Assembly: GCA_017746715.1 (NCBI GenBank)
Contig: JAGHZQ010000046.1
Span: forward strand, 111,328 to 175,327
Direction of reading: 5' to 3'
DNA from: Cyanobacteria bacterium SBLK
Lineage (GTDB): Bacteria > Cyanobacteriota > Cyanobacteriia > Cyanobacteriales > Spirulinaceae
Length of the DNA stretch: 64,000 nucleotides
The translations under genes were made by a program, and so were the position numbers. This document shows, in pieces, positions 44,418 to 53,503 of this stretch. Each line of letters starts with the position of its first letter. The first letter of the stretch is position 1. A model generated the notes under the pieces. That model had not been told where the DNA came from. It did not search any database and was given only the letters and a program-made list of their open reading frames with translations.

Positions 44418-45266
44418 TTAATTCTTTCGTTGCCAATAACGAGCAATTCCAGCTAATTTTCCCAAACTCATTTTCGGTTTGATGGGAAGTAAAACTAATC
44501 CATAGAGCGACAAACGAAGAAAACGGAATAAGAAAATTGGCAAAGGCGCATATTTTTTGAGGGTTAGTAAATAACTATAGGTGCTGTGTTCTAATTTTTT
44601 GCCGATATTGCGATTGGTGATTGAAGAGGGATGATGAATAATTGAAATGCGATCGCTAATGGCAATTGGATGTCCTGCTTGTCGATAGCGCTGACAAAAA
44701 TCAAAGTCCTCATAATAGAGAAAATATTCCGGATCGAATTGAGGACAAACCGAAAATTTTTCTAAGTTAACTAACAAACTGCATCCGCTAACCCAGTCAC
44801 AACTAACATAAGGTTGAGAAGAAAGATTTTCTAATAAATTTTCTTCAATAATTGCACCGCGACGGGGAATAAATTTTCCCCCGGCAAACCAAACTTCGCG
44901 ATCGGGGGTATAAATAGCAGTGCCTAAAATTGAAATATCTCGATATTGAGCAAAAAATTGTTTGACCTGTTCTAAAGTATTTTGTTCTAAAACTGTATCG
45001 GGATTAATCAACCAAATAATTGCTTTGCGATCGCGCTCCCAAACCCAGCTTAAACCAACATTACAGCCATTGCCAAAGCCAAGATTTTGACCTGTTTCTA
45101 AAATCAATATTTTTTCGGATTTTAATTTTTCGATTTCACGATCTTCAGGAGAATTATTCACGATAACAAACTGAAAATCAACGTTAGAATCTTGTGAAGA
45201 CTGAATCAATCGTTCAATTAAATTTGCAGAGTAGTAGTTGACAACAACCAAATAAATTGTTTGCAT
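44418..45266 (-). CDS. Glycosyltransferase family 2
   Basis: A 282-residue inverting GT-A-type glycosyltransferase that adds sugars to polysaccharide or lipid-linked acceptors on the cytosolic face. NNSPEDREIEKL, TGQNLGFGNGCNVGL and the sugar-nucleotide motif INPDTVLEQN are typical of rhamnosyltransferase-like GT2 enzymes, as are the acceptor loop DWVSGCSLLV and EDFDFCQRYRQAGH. The start is ATG 45266. The stop of rmlA lies 10 bases upstream, so the two are co-transcribed and could use dTDP-sugars made by RmlA. A C-terminal amphipathic part may bind the membrane. Confidence 0.9.
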   Translation of the reverse strand: MQTIYLVVVNYYSANLIERLIQSSQDSNVDFQFVIVNNSPEDREIEKLKSEKILILETGQNLGFGNGCNVGLSWVWERDRKAIIWLINPDTVLEQNTLEQVKQFFAQYRDISILGTAIYTPDREVWFAGGKFIPRRGAIIEENLLENLSSQPYVSCDWVSGCSLLVNLEKFSVCPQFDPEYFLYYEDFDFCQRYRQAGHPIAISDRISIIHHPSSITNRNIGKKLEHSTYSYLLTLKKYAPLPIFLFRFLRLSLYGLVLLPIKPKMSLGKLAGIARYWQRKN

Positions 45267-45276
45267 AACCAATCAT

Positions 45277-46350
45277 CTACTGCAACTCAATTTTACAATC
45301 ATCTCCGACCATAAATCGTAAGGCTTTCGGACGTTTTGGAGCAAGGATTAATTGGGCTTTTCGTCCGATTAAACTATCAACAATTCGTTGGTGAATATTA
45401 ACGATTTTTGCACCGGATAAAATGACACTATGGTCGATATCCGTATCGATAATCGTAACATTATTGGCAATACTGCTATAAGGACCGATAAAACAATTTT
45501 CTAAGTGACAATTTTTTCCCACGATCGCGGGACCGCGTATCGTACAATTAATGAGTTGCGTTCCTTCACTCACTTCAACGCGACCGTAAATCTGGGAATG
45601 TTCGTCCAAATTCCCAGAAATTTTAGTCTCTAAGAATTCATCGAGAACGATATGATTGGCTTCGAGGAGATCGTCTTTTTTCCCTGTATCCAGCCACCAT
45701 CCAGAGAGTTGCATGGCTTGGACGTTATGCTGTTGGCTAATTAACGTTTGGATCGCATCAGTAATCTCTAATTCTCCTCGGGCTGAAGGTTGAATTGTCG
45801 CGATCGCTTGATGAATGCTGCTATCAAAAAAATAAACTCCGACCAATGCTAAATTTGAGGGGGGATTTTTCGGTTTTTCGATTAATTGTAAAATTCTACC
45901 GCGATCGTCTACGGTTGCCACCCCAAAAGCACTGGGATTTTTCACCTCCCTTAATAAAATCAACCCGTCTAATTGTTGTTGTTGAAACTTGGCGAGAAAT
46001 TCTTGCAAGCGATCGCGAATCAAATTATCCCCCAAATACAAAATAAAAGGAGAATCCTGTAAAAAGTCCCGTGCAACTTTCACGGCGTGGGCGATTCCGG
46101 CGGGTTTTTCTTGGAGAATGTAAGTAATATTAACGCCAAAACCATCGCCATTTCCCGTTTTTACTTTTACTTCCTCCCCCGTTTCCGGACCGATCACAAT
46201 GCCGATCTCGCGAATTCCCGCCGCCGCGATCGCCTCAATTCCATACCACAAAATCGGCTTATTTGCCACGGGAACGAGTTGTTTCGCCCCCGTATAAGTC
46301 AGGGGTCGCAAGCGAGTTCCTTTGCCGCCAGAGAGAATTAATGCTTTCAC
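45277..46350 (-). CDS. rmlA: Glucose-1-phosphate thymidylyltransferase, long form (RmlA-like)
   Basis: Makes dTDP-glucose from glucose-1-phosphate and dTTP, the first step of dTDP-rhamnose-type sugar synthesis. The 357-residue length matches the long RmlA form, which has a C-terminal left-handed beta-helix. The start KALILSGGKGTRLRPLTY is the nucleotide-binding signature, KQLVPVANKPI and LYLGDNLI follow, and LEITDAIQ and WLDTGKKDDLLEAN are typical. Hexapeptide-like repeats are SQIYGRVEVSEGTQL and IRGPAIVGKNCHLENC. The start is GTG 46350 (MKALILSGG); upstream TTG 46365 adds five residues. It is followed by the GT2 gene and is downstream of rlmN by 42 bases. Confidence 0.92.
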   Translation of the reverse strand: MKALILSGGKGTRLRPLTYTGAKQLVPVANKPILWYGIEAIAAAGIREIGIVIGPETGEEVKVKTGNGDGFGVNITYILQEKPAGIAHAVKVARDFLQDSPFILYLGDNLIRDRLQEFLAKFQQQQLDGLILLREVKNPSAFGVATVDDRGRILQLIEKPKNPPSNLALVGVYFFDSSIHQAIATIQPSARGELEITDAIQTLISQQHNVQAMQLSGWWLDTGKKDDLLEANHIVLDEFLETKISGNLDEHSQIYGRVEVSEGTQLINCTIRGPAIVGKNCHLENCFIGPYSSIANNVTIIDTDIDHSVILSGAKIVNIHQRIVDSLIGRKAQLILAPKRPKALRFMVGDDCKIELQ

Positions 46351-46392
46351 GTTTTCAATTATCAATGAAGAAAGAACAAAACATCAAAATAA

Positions 46393-47466
46393 CTAACTGA
46401 GGACTGGTGACGGTGAGATGATGACTGATTGATTGATTCTCAACTGTCCGCAGGCAGCATCGGTTTCTAAACCGCGAGAATAGCGGACGCTGACGGCTAT
46501 TTTATATTGTTCGAGGGCATGTTTGAACTGTTGGATATCGTGAGTTTTGGGGCGCTGGTAGTCTGCCTCGGAAATGGGATTGTAAGGGATTAAATTGACG
46601 TGACTTTGCATTCCTTGAATGAGTTTTGCCAATGCGATCGCTTGTTTGGGAGAGTCGTTGACCCCTGCGAGGAGAATATATTCAAAGGTTACTCGCCGCC
46701 CGGTCATGTTAACATACTTGCGACAATCCGAAAGGAGTTTTTCAAGGGGATAATGTTTTGCACCCGGAATGAGTTGCGCTCTTAATTTTTGCTCCGGGGC
46801 ATGAAGACTGACGGCAAACGTCACTTGTAAATTATGTTCGGCCAGTTGGCGGATGCGATGGGGGATGCCGACGGTAGAAATGACAAGCGATCGCTGAGCG
46901 ATCCCCACATCTTCATTTAAAGTTCGCACCGATGCAACAACTTCATCTAAGTTTAACAAAGGTTCTCCCATACCCATAAACACCACATTAGAAACCCGTC
47001 GCTGAAAATCCTCCTGTACCGTTAGCACTTGATCGACAATTTCCCATGCTTTTAGGTTGCGAAGAAATCCCCCTTTCCCCGTAGCACAAAAATCACAATT
47101 CATGGGACAGCCCACCTGAGAAGAAACGCAAACCGTCAGGCGTTTTTCCGTGGGAATGCCGACAGTTTCCACCAAGGCATCATCTTCGAGACGGAGGAGA
47201 TATTTGCGGGTTTGGTCTGGGGCAATACTGCGGTGATGGACTCTCGATCGCCCGACTTTGACCGTTTCGACTTCGCTGCGCCACTGTTTGGGAAAAACGG
47301 TAATATCCGAGAGCGATCGCGCCCCTTTTTGATAGAGCCATTGATGGAGTTGCTTGCCGCGATAAGGGGGTTGACCTTGCGATCGCACCCATTCGGTGAG
47401 TTGTTCTAGGGAACGTCCTAATAAAGCATCATCTGGTTTGGGTTTTTCTGTTACGGGTGCGTTCAT
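46393..47466 (-). CDS. rlmN: 23S rRNA (adenine2503-C2)-methyltransferase RlmN
   Basis: Radical SAM enzyme that methylates C2 of A2503 in 23S rRNA and of A37 in some tRNAs. The cluster-binding motif CPMNCDFC (Cys120, Cys124, Cys127) is followed by [36 protein letters not shown] and the C-terminal [17 protein letters not shown], with the second methyl-carrying Cys, are characteristic. The 357-residue length is normal. It is translated from an ATG at 47466 and probably leads a minus-strand run with rmlA and the GT2 gene, although a metabolic link is not implied. Confidence 0.97.
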   Translation of the reverse strand: MNAPVTEKPKPDDALLGRSLEQLTEWVRSQGQPPYRGKQLHQWLYQKGARSLSDITVFPKQWRSEVETVKVGRSRVHHRSIAPDQTRKYLLRLEDDALVETVGIPTEKRLTVCVSSQVGCPMNCDFCATGKGGFLRNLKAWEIVDQVLTVQEDFQRRVSNVVFMGMGEPLLNLDEVVASVRTLNEDVGIAQRSLVISTVGIPHRIRQLAEHNLQVTFAVSLHAPEQKLRAQLIPGAKHYPLEKLLSDCRKYVNMTGRRVTFEYILLAGVNDSPKQAIALAKLIQGMQSHVNLIPYNPISEADYQRPKTHDIQQFKHALEQYKIAVSVRYSRGLETDAACGQLRINQSVIISPSPVLS

Positions 47467-47859
47467 TTTTCAAATTCCCCAATGGCATCGTTATTTATTT
47501 TAGTTCGCAGATTGCTCCTTTGGCCATCAGCCGCGATCGAGCTATCCGCAACCCAAAACCGCAAATAATATCAAATCCGCTTGAATCACCATACTTCTCG
47601 GTGAGGGAGCAGAGGGAGCGAGGGAAGAAGAATTTTGCAAGAAAAGCCTAAGTTCGGACAATTATCCGGATTTGATATAAGATGATTTTTTGAGAATTTA
47701 AGCGCGTTCCACTTTACGATGCTCTATTAAAATACTCTACGGCATGCTCCTACAAACATACCTTGTTTTTGTAAAGATATATAAACTAAATTCTCTTGAC
47801 AAATTATTTTTGCATCAATAAAATCGAGGTGCACATAAAATCAGAGAAAATCGAGAAAC
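47467..47859. other. Intergenic region with MITE-like element
   Basis: The 393 bp between rlmN and the SH3b gene hold a 111 bp inverted-repeat element (47,568-47,678) and an AT-rich promoter-like zone at 47,760-47,830 ahead of the SH3b gene. No gene was found. Confidence 0.5.
47568..47678. mobile_element. 111 bp MITE-like element with 12 bp terminal inverted repeats
   Basis: ATATCAAATCCG (47,568-47,579) and CGGATTTGATAT (47,667-47,678) are exact inverted repeats enclosing a non-coding segment. The arms are related to those of the 7,454-7,574 element (ATACCAAATCC). It sits between genes rather than inside one. Confidence 0.6.
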
Positions 47860-48228
47860 ATGAAGAATCTCTCTAAGGTACTATTTGTTACCAGTCTCAT
47901 GCTGGGTTTGAGTTCGACTGCTTATTCGGCACTCGCTTCTCGTGGAGTGCATCTAGAGCAAACTTCTCGCGATCGAGCATCTGATACCGTCTTACTGAGT
48001 CAAGGACGTGTTTTTTGTTTGGTCGCTCGAATTCGTACGGGTCAACTTGCCGTTCGTTTTAGTCCGGGTGGCGAAAGCCGGGCTGGATTAAATAATGGTA
48101 ATACGGTAAGAGTATTAGAAACCCAAGGACATTGGGCTTATATTCGCATTGTTGACGGCCCTACAAGAGAATTGAATGGTGTTGAAGGGTGGGTGAACTC
48201 TGATTATTTGGATTGTTGGACTCAGTAA
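47860..48228 (+). CDS. Secreted SH3b-domain protein
   Basis: A 122-residue protein with a Sec signal (KVLFVTSLMLGLSSTAYSALA) followed by a small SH3-like barrel. GQLAVRFSPGGESRAGLNNGNTVRVLETQGHWAYIRIVDGP and GVEGWVNSDYLDC fit the bacterial SH3b pattern, which binds peptidoglycan or peptides in the periplasm. Two Cys (FCLVA and DCW) could pair. It is a single-domain, probably periplasmic or exported protein. The partner or cell-wall target is unknown. Confidence 0.8.
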   Translation: MKNLSKVLFVTSLMLGLSSTAYSALASRGVHLEQTSRDRASDTVLLSQGRVFCLVARIRTGQLAVRFSPGGESRAGLNNGNTVRVLETQGHWAYIRIVDGPTRELNGVEGWVNSDYLDCWTQ

Positions 48229-48314
48229 GCGATACGCTGGTTTAATGTAAAACCACACTGCCAAAGAAATCGCTAATTTGTAATGAATTCCTATGTTTGG
48301 GTGCATCTTTATAA

Positions 48315-48608
48315 GAGGCGATTTCTCGCGATCTCAACTATATTCCAGCCTATACCAATCGCGGGGCGGCTTATTTGGAACAACAGGAATACGAGAAGGC
48401 TGTAGCGGATTTCAGTTATGCGATCGCATTGCAGCCGGATTTGGCTTTAGCTTACTACAACCGAGGTATTGCTCGCTATCAACTCGAAAAAGTGGGAGAA
48501 GGTAAGGAGGATTTAGAAAAGGCGGCGGGGTTGTACAAAGAGCAGGGTCAAACGGAAATCGAACAGCAAGTTATGGCTGCGATCGCGCAATTGGAAAACC
48601 AAAATTAA
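48315..48608 (+). pseudogene. TPR protein fragment, 5' end missing
   Basis: An open frame beginning directly after TAA at 48,312 encodes two tetratricopeptide repeats: AYTNRGAAYLEQQEYEKAVADFSYAI and LAYYNRGIARYQLEKVGEGKEDLEKA. The first repeat starts in its own middle, with no start codon or ribosome binding site upstream; a TTG at 48375 is the only late candidate. It is therefore read as the C-terminal remnant of a longer TPR protein. A short TTG-initiated product of 77 residues cannot be excluded. Confidence 0.55.
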
Positions 48609-48646
48609 GGGGCGATCGCTCGTTCAACGCTATTATTTCAGGTCAA

Positions 48647-49273
48647 ATGATTGTTTCTTCTTTTAACATCGAAGGCCATCATCCTTCGGTTGGTTCTACT
48701 GGCAAGCGCTTGTTGGATATTATCGGGGCATTGGTGGGTTTGTCGATCCTTGCGGTGCTTTTTCTGCCCATTGCGATCGCGATTAAGTTAGAGAGTCGGG
48801 GTTCGATTTTCTTTCGACAAACCCGGTGCGGGTTATACGGTCGGCGGTTTGCAATTTGGAAGTTTCGCTCGATGGTGGCAGATGCTTCTATTTTAAAGGA
48901 GCATGGGAAAGGGTATGGTTGCAAAGATGCCGAGGATCCTCGAATTACTGCGATCGGTCGTTGGTTGCGTCGCACCAGTTTGGATGAGTTTCCCCAGTTT
49001 TGGAATGTTTTGCGGGGGGAGATGAGTTTGGTAGGGACTCGTCCTCCCATTCCGGAGGAGGTTGCACTATACTCGCCTCTCCACTGGCATCGATTGCGGG
49101 TTAAACCGGGGCTGACGGGGGAATGGCAGGTCAACGGGCGATCGCGGGTGAAGGATTTCGATCGCGTGGTGGCGTTGGATTTGCGCTATCAACGACGATG
49201 GAGTTTGGGTTACGATTGTTGGCTTCTCTTAAAAACTCTTTACGTTGTTTTGGCGCAAGTTGGGGCGTATTAG
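48647..49273 (+). CDS. Bacterial sugar transferase (WcaJ/undecaprenyl-phosphate glycosylphosphotransferase type)
   Basis: A 208-residue membrane enzyme that transfers a sugar phosphate to undecaprenyl phosphate to start exopolysaccharide chains. The N-terminal anchor IGALVGLSILAVLFLPIAI is followed by the conserved catalytic region SIFFRQTRCGLYGRRFAIWKFRSMVADAS, GRWLRRTSLDEFPQFWNVLRGEMSLVGTRPP and KPGLTGEWQVNGRSRV. ATG start at 48647. It belongs with the rmlA and glycosyltransferase genes to polysaccharide biosynthesis, although it is on the opposite strand. The short form lacks the N-terminal multi-helix region found in WbaP-like proteins. Confidence 0.92.
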   Translation: MIVSSFNIEGHHPSVGSTGKRLLDIIGALVGLSILAVLFLPIAIAIKLESRGSIFFRQTRCGLYGRRFAIWKFRSMVADASILKEHGKGYGCKDAEDPRITAIGRWLRRTSLDEFPQFWNVLRGEMSLVGTRPPIPEEVALYSPLHWHRLRVKPGLTGEWQVNGRSRVKDFDRVVALDLRYQRRWSLGYDCWLLLKTLYVVLAQVGAY

Positions 49274-49364
49274 GTGCGCTGTGATGGTAGGGTAGTGAAA
49301 TACCTCGGATTTTGCTACCTTCGTCGCGCTTTTGTTTGCTGTTTCTCATTCTTTGTTAGGAAAA

Positions 49365-52300
49365 ATGAATAACACTTGGCTCGAGAATTTAGGACGAGTT
49401 GGACTCATCGCGTCTTTGGCGGTTGCGGGGTCGAGAGGTGCGATCGCGCAGATCGTCCCCGATAGTACGTTAGGAAATGAAAATTCGGTAGTTGTTCCCA
49501 TCAATACCCAGTTGGAGCAGATCCAAGGGGGTGCTTTGCGAGGGAGCAATTTGTTTCACAGTTTCCAAGAGTTTAATGTTCAAAACGGACATTCTGCCTA
49601 TTTCGTTAATCCCGCTCTTGTTGAGAATATTTTCAGTCGAGTAACGGGGGGAAATATTTCGGAAATCTTCGGGACTTTGGGGGTATTGGGAGAGGCGAAT
49701 TTATATCTGATTAATCCCAATGGCATCATTTTCGGGGAAAATGCCAGTTTGGATATTCAGGGGTCGTTTGTGGCGACGACGGCGAGTCATTTGGTCTTTG
49801 GGGATGGGAGCGAGTATAGTGCGGTAAATCCAGAAATTCCGGCGGCGATCGTTAATAATGTACCGATACAAATCAGCTTGCAGTTTGAAGGAGAACCGGC
49901 AACAATTGTTAATTTGGGAAATTTATCGACGGGGGAAAGTTTGACGCTAGCGGGAGGGAATTTGGATTTAGAAGGGGAGTTAGTGGCGGGGGAAGATTTG
50001 ACGCTAACCGCAGAGGAGATGGTAAAGATTCGAGATGGGGAGAGCGATCGGTTTGTTGCGGCTGCGGGGAATGATTTATTGATACAAGGGAATGAGGGAG
50101 TAGATATTTTTGCGTTGAATCATGCAGAGAGCGGGTTATTTTCGAGTGGGGATATGATTTTGAGGAGTAATAATGCAGTGATTGGTGATGCTCATTATTA
50201 CAGTGGGGGAAATTTTCGGATTGAGGAGTTAGATGGAGATTTGGGAGAGTTAGAGAGTCCGAACGATCCCGTAATTCGTTCTCTAGGAGATGTCAGTTTT
50301 GATTCTTATATCGGAGCATCGTTGCACATTTTAGCAGGGGGTAAAGTAGAAATTCCGGGTTTTATTTGGATTACTGGAGCAGATGCGGTAAATGGATTAA
50401 CAGAAACAGTAACGTTATTTGATGGTAGAACAATAGAAATCAATGGAAAAAATGAACCAACTGTAGATATTCGTGCCGGAGTTGATTCTAATTTTATTGG
50501 GAGTCCATTTTTAGCAGGTACAGGATTTTTTTTAAGCCCAATTGATACAAACAATACACCATCAAGTGCCGATCTGAATATCGGCACTATTTTTTTTGCA
50601 GATTTGACAAGAACTAATTTTTTTGCTGGTCAAGTCTTGTTAACCAATCAATATCAGCCTAATACCAATCTTGATGGAAATATTCAAATTCAAGGATCTT
50701 CAATATTTGGTTTTGGTATTGCAGCAGTTGGAGGTGATATTTCTCTGATTTCTCGTGGAGATATTGCTTTATTACCTAATGCTTCAATTTTCTCATCAGG
50801 GTTGTCAGGTGGAAATATTGTATTAGATAGTCAAGATAATATTGTAATCGATAACACTTATATTTTAAGCAATAATTTATCTGATAATCCTAACTCAAAA
50901 AGTGGAAATATTGAAATTTTTTCTAACTCATTAGTAGCAAAAAATGGTGCAGTAGTATCCGCAATTTCAGAAGAATCCGCAAATGCAGGAGATATCATAT
51001 TTGATATTCAAGATACCCTTGAACTTGACGGGGAAAATCCTATTGGTTCTGTGACTACAATTGGCAGTTCAGTATTTGGAATTAATGCAACAGGTCAAGG
51101 GGGTAATATTAAAATTAATTCAGGAAATTTATTTATTACAGGAGGAGCAACTCTTACCACTTTAGTCCGACAACAAGGAGATGGAGGAAATATCATACTT
51201 GACATACAAGAAAATGTATCTATAGACGGAGAAAGTCGCAATGGTCAAGTGAGTTCTATACGGAGTGGAGTTGCTTTTAATGCAATGGGAAATGGAGGGT
51301 TTTTAGAAATTAAAGCAAAGTTCATTTCTGTCACTAATGGAAGCTCAATTTTAACGATAACTTCCGGAGTTGGTAATGCTGGAAACTTAAATATTCTTGC
51401 TCACGATACTATTTCCATTGATGGTGAAAGTAGCAACAAGCAGCAAAGTTTAGTTGGGTCTCTGACTAGATTGATAGGGAATGCAGGTAATCTGGAAGTT
51501 TTTGCTGACAATCTATTTCTTACTAACGGAGGTATAATTGGTTCTAGCACAGAAGATAAAGGAGAGACTGGCAGTATAGCAATTGATGCTCGTTCTATTA
51601 TCTTGAATGGAAGAGGAAGTTTTACTTCTTCATCAATAGCTAGTCAAATTGGATTAGATGGAATCACTAGCAATAATAATACAATCAACAAGATTACGAT
51701 AAATACGAGATCTTTATCACTTCAAGATGGAGGTCAAATATCTACTATTACAGGAGGACAAGGAGATGCAGGAAATATCAATATAAAAGTTGATGGAGTG
51801 CTAAGTTTGTCAAATTTGAGTGGTATTTCATCTTCAGTTTCATTCAATTCAATTGGTAATAGTGGTAGCATCGATCTTACAGCTAATGTCATATCTTTAT
51901 CTGAGGATAGTGTAATCACAACTGGAAGTTTTGGGCAAGGTAATGCAGGAAATATTGTATTACAAATTGAGGATTCTATTACTCTCGATCAAAGTAGCTT
52001 ATTTAGTGATGCAAGTGTAGGTGGATTTGGGAAAGGAGGAAATATATATATTCAAACAAGAATATTGAATCTTGTTAATGGAGCGCAAATTGATGCTAGT
52101 CTTAATAGTGGTGAACGATTCAATCTTCCTTCATCTCGTGGACAAGGAGGAAGTATTAATATTCATGCTACAGATTCAGTGAATATTTCTGGTTTCCGCT
52201 CTACACCATTCCTCGATCCTATTAGTGATTTTCAACGTTCCTTGCTTCCTTCCTCTAATACACTGAGAAATGTTCAACTTTCTACTTCACTTGAAGGTTC

Positions 52301-53441
52301 TAGTGGTTTATTTGTCAGTGCTGGTTACGAAACAATTGGAGAAGCAGGAAAAATTATAGTGAGTACGAGAAATTTTAATATTTCTGATGGTGGAGTAGTA
52401 GAAGCTATTACCGCAAATTCTAGCCAAGCAGGGGATATTACGATTAATGCTGATAATTTTGAAGCGACTCGTGGCGGTCAAATTATTGCTACCACATTTG
52501 GAGATGGCAAAGCAGGAAATATTAATCTTAATATTGCGGATCGAACTATCTTTTCAGGTAACGATCCAACTTATGAAGATCGCCTTGCTCGTTCCGGTCA
52601 AAACATTTTAGCTAATCAAGGTGCTAGCAGTGGTCTATTCGCTAATACTACCCCAGATTCGCGAGGAGATGGAGGCAAAATTAATGTTAATTCGGGAGCT
52701 ATAGAACTCAGAGAAAATGCAGCGATCGCAGTCAACAGCCAAGGAGAAGGCATAGGCGGCGATATTGAAATTCACACCAACCGCATCGACTTAGACAACA
52801 GCCAAATTACCGCCGAAACCCGCAGCACCCAAGGGGGAAACATCGAACTCACCGTGCGAGACCTCCTCCTGATGCGCCACGGGAGCAAAATCTCCACCAC
52901 CGCCGGTACTGCCCAAGCAGGAGGAGATGGTGGGAACATCACAATTAACGCTGAAAATGGCTTTCTCGTCGGACCTCCGGGTGAAGATAACGACATCACC
53001 GCCAATGCCTTTGAAGGGAATGGCGGCAATATCGACATCACCGCACAAGAAATCTTTGGCTTGAAATTCCGCGACGAACTCACCCCTCGCAGCGATATTA
53101 CTGCCAGTTCCGAATTTGGCTTAGACGGAACCGTACAACTGAACACTCTCGGCATCGATCCCAACAACGGACTCACTAACCTTCCCGAAGACCAAAACGA
53201 TCCCGAAGTGCGACAGGGATGTTCGCAAGGAGGCGCAAATTCTTCATCCTTAAGTATTCCGGGGCGAGGGGGTGCGCCAGATAATCCCGATGATATGCAA
53301 ATCCCAGAATTCTATGATGAATTCATCCCCCTCGACGAATTAGAAACCGACGGCACAATAGAAGAAAATCGAGAAAATAGCGATCGCATTTCCTCAGAAG
53401 AAGAACGTCCCCCGGTACTATTTTCTTGTCAATCAAATTGA
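49365..53441 (+). CDS. TpsA-like exoprotein with filamentous haemagglutinin N-terminal secretion domain (paralogue 1)
   Basis: A large two-partner-secretion exoprotein of about 1358 residues. A signal-like N-terminus (LIASLAVAGSRGAIAQ) precedes the TPS domain (about 25-230), with NSVVVPINTQLEQIQGGALRGSNLFHSFQEFNV, GVLGEANLYLINPNGIIFGENASLDIQGSFVATTAS. The rest is a long beta-helix of repeats rich in GNxGNI turns and ends in a charged Asp/Glu-rich tail. It should pass the outer membrane through a TpsB partner, which is not in the window. The start is ATG 49365, after AGGAA. Its N- and C-terminal parts are near-identical to paralogue 2, but the middle is not. Confidence 0.9.
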   Translation: MNNTWLENLGRVGLIASLAVAGSRGAIAQIVPDSTLGNENSVVVPINTQLEQIQGGALRGSNLFHSFQEFNVQNGHSAYFVNPALVENIFSRVTGGNISEIFGTLGVLGEANLYLINPNGIIFGENASLDIQGSFVATTASHLVFGDGSEYSAVNPEIPAAIVNNVPIQISLQFEGEPATIVNLGNLSTGESLTLAGGNLDLEGELVAGEDLTLTAEEMVKIRDGESDRFVAAAGNDLLIQGNEGVDIFALNHAESGLFSSGDMILRSNNAVIGDAHYYSGGNFRIEELDGDLGELESPNDPVIRSLGDVSFDSYIGASLHILAGGKVEIPGFIWITGADAVNGLTETVTLFDGRTIEINGKNEPTVDIRAGVDSNFIGSPFLAGTGFFLSPIDTNNTPSSADLNIGTIFFADLTRTNFFAGQVLLTNQYQPNTNLDGNIQIQGSSIFGFGIAAVGGDISLISRGDIALLPNASIFSSGLSGGNIVLDSQDNIVIDNTYILSNNLSDNPNSKSGNIEIFSNSLVAKNGAVVSAISEESANAGDIIFDIQDTLELDGENPIGSVTTIGSSVFGINATGQGGNIKINSGNLFITGGATLTTLVRQQGDGGNIILDIQENVSIDGESRNGQVSSIRSGVAFNAMGNGGFLEIKAKFISVTNGSSILTITSGVGNAGNLNILAHDTISIDGESSNKQQSLVGSLTRLIGNAGNLEVFADNLFLTNGGIIGSSTEDKGETGSIAIDARSIILNGRGSFTSSSIASQIGLDGITSNNNTINKITINTRSLSLQDGGQISTITGGQGDAGNINIKVDGVLSLSNLSGISSSVSFNSIGNSGSIDLTANVISLSEDSVITTGSFGQGNAGNIVLQIEDSITLDQSSLFSDASVGGFGKGGNIYIQTRILNLVNGAQIDASLNSGERFNLPSSRGQGGSINIHATDSVNISGFRSTPFLDPISDFQRSLLPSSNTLRNVQLSTSLEGSSGLFVSAGYETIGEAGKIIVSTRNFNISDGGVVEAITANSSQAGDITINADNFEATRGGQIIATTFGDGKAGNINLNIADRTIFSGNDPTYEDRLARSGQNILANQGASSGLFANTTPDSRGDGGKINVNSGAIELRENAAIAVNSQGEGIGGDIEIHTNRIDLDNSQITAETRSTQGGNIELTVRDLLLMRHGSKISTTAGTAQAGGDGGNITINAENGFLVGPPGEDNDITANAFEGNGGNIDITAQEIFGLKFRDELTPRSDITASSEFGLDGTVQLNTLGIDPNNGLTNLPEDQNDPEVRQGCSQGGANSSSLSIPGRGGAPDNPDDMQIPEFYDEFIPLDELETDGTIEENRENSDRISSEEERPPVLFSCQSN

Positions 53442-53503
53442 ATCCGAGGGAAGCGATCGCACTTGCAATAAGCGAGATCGCTTCCCCGACGAGGTTTGCC
53501 AAA

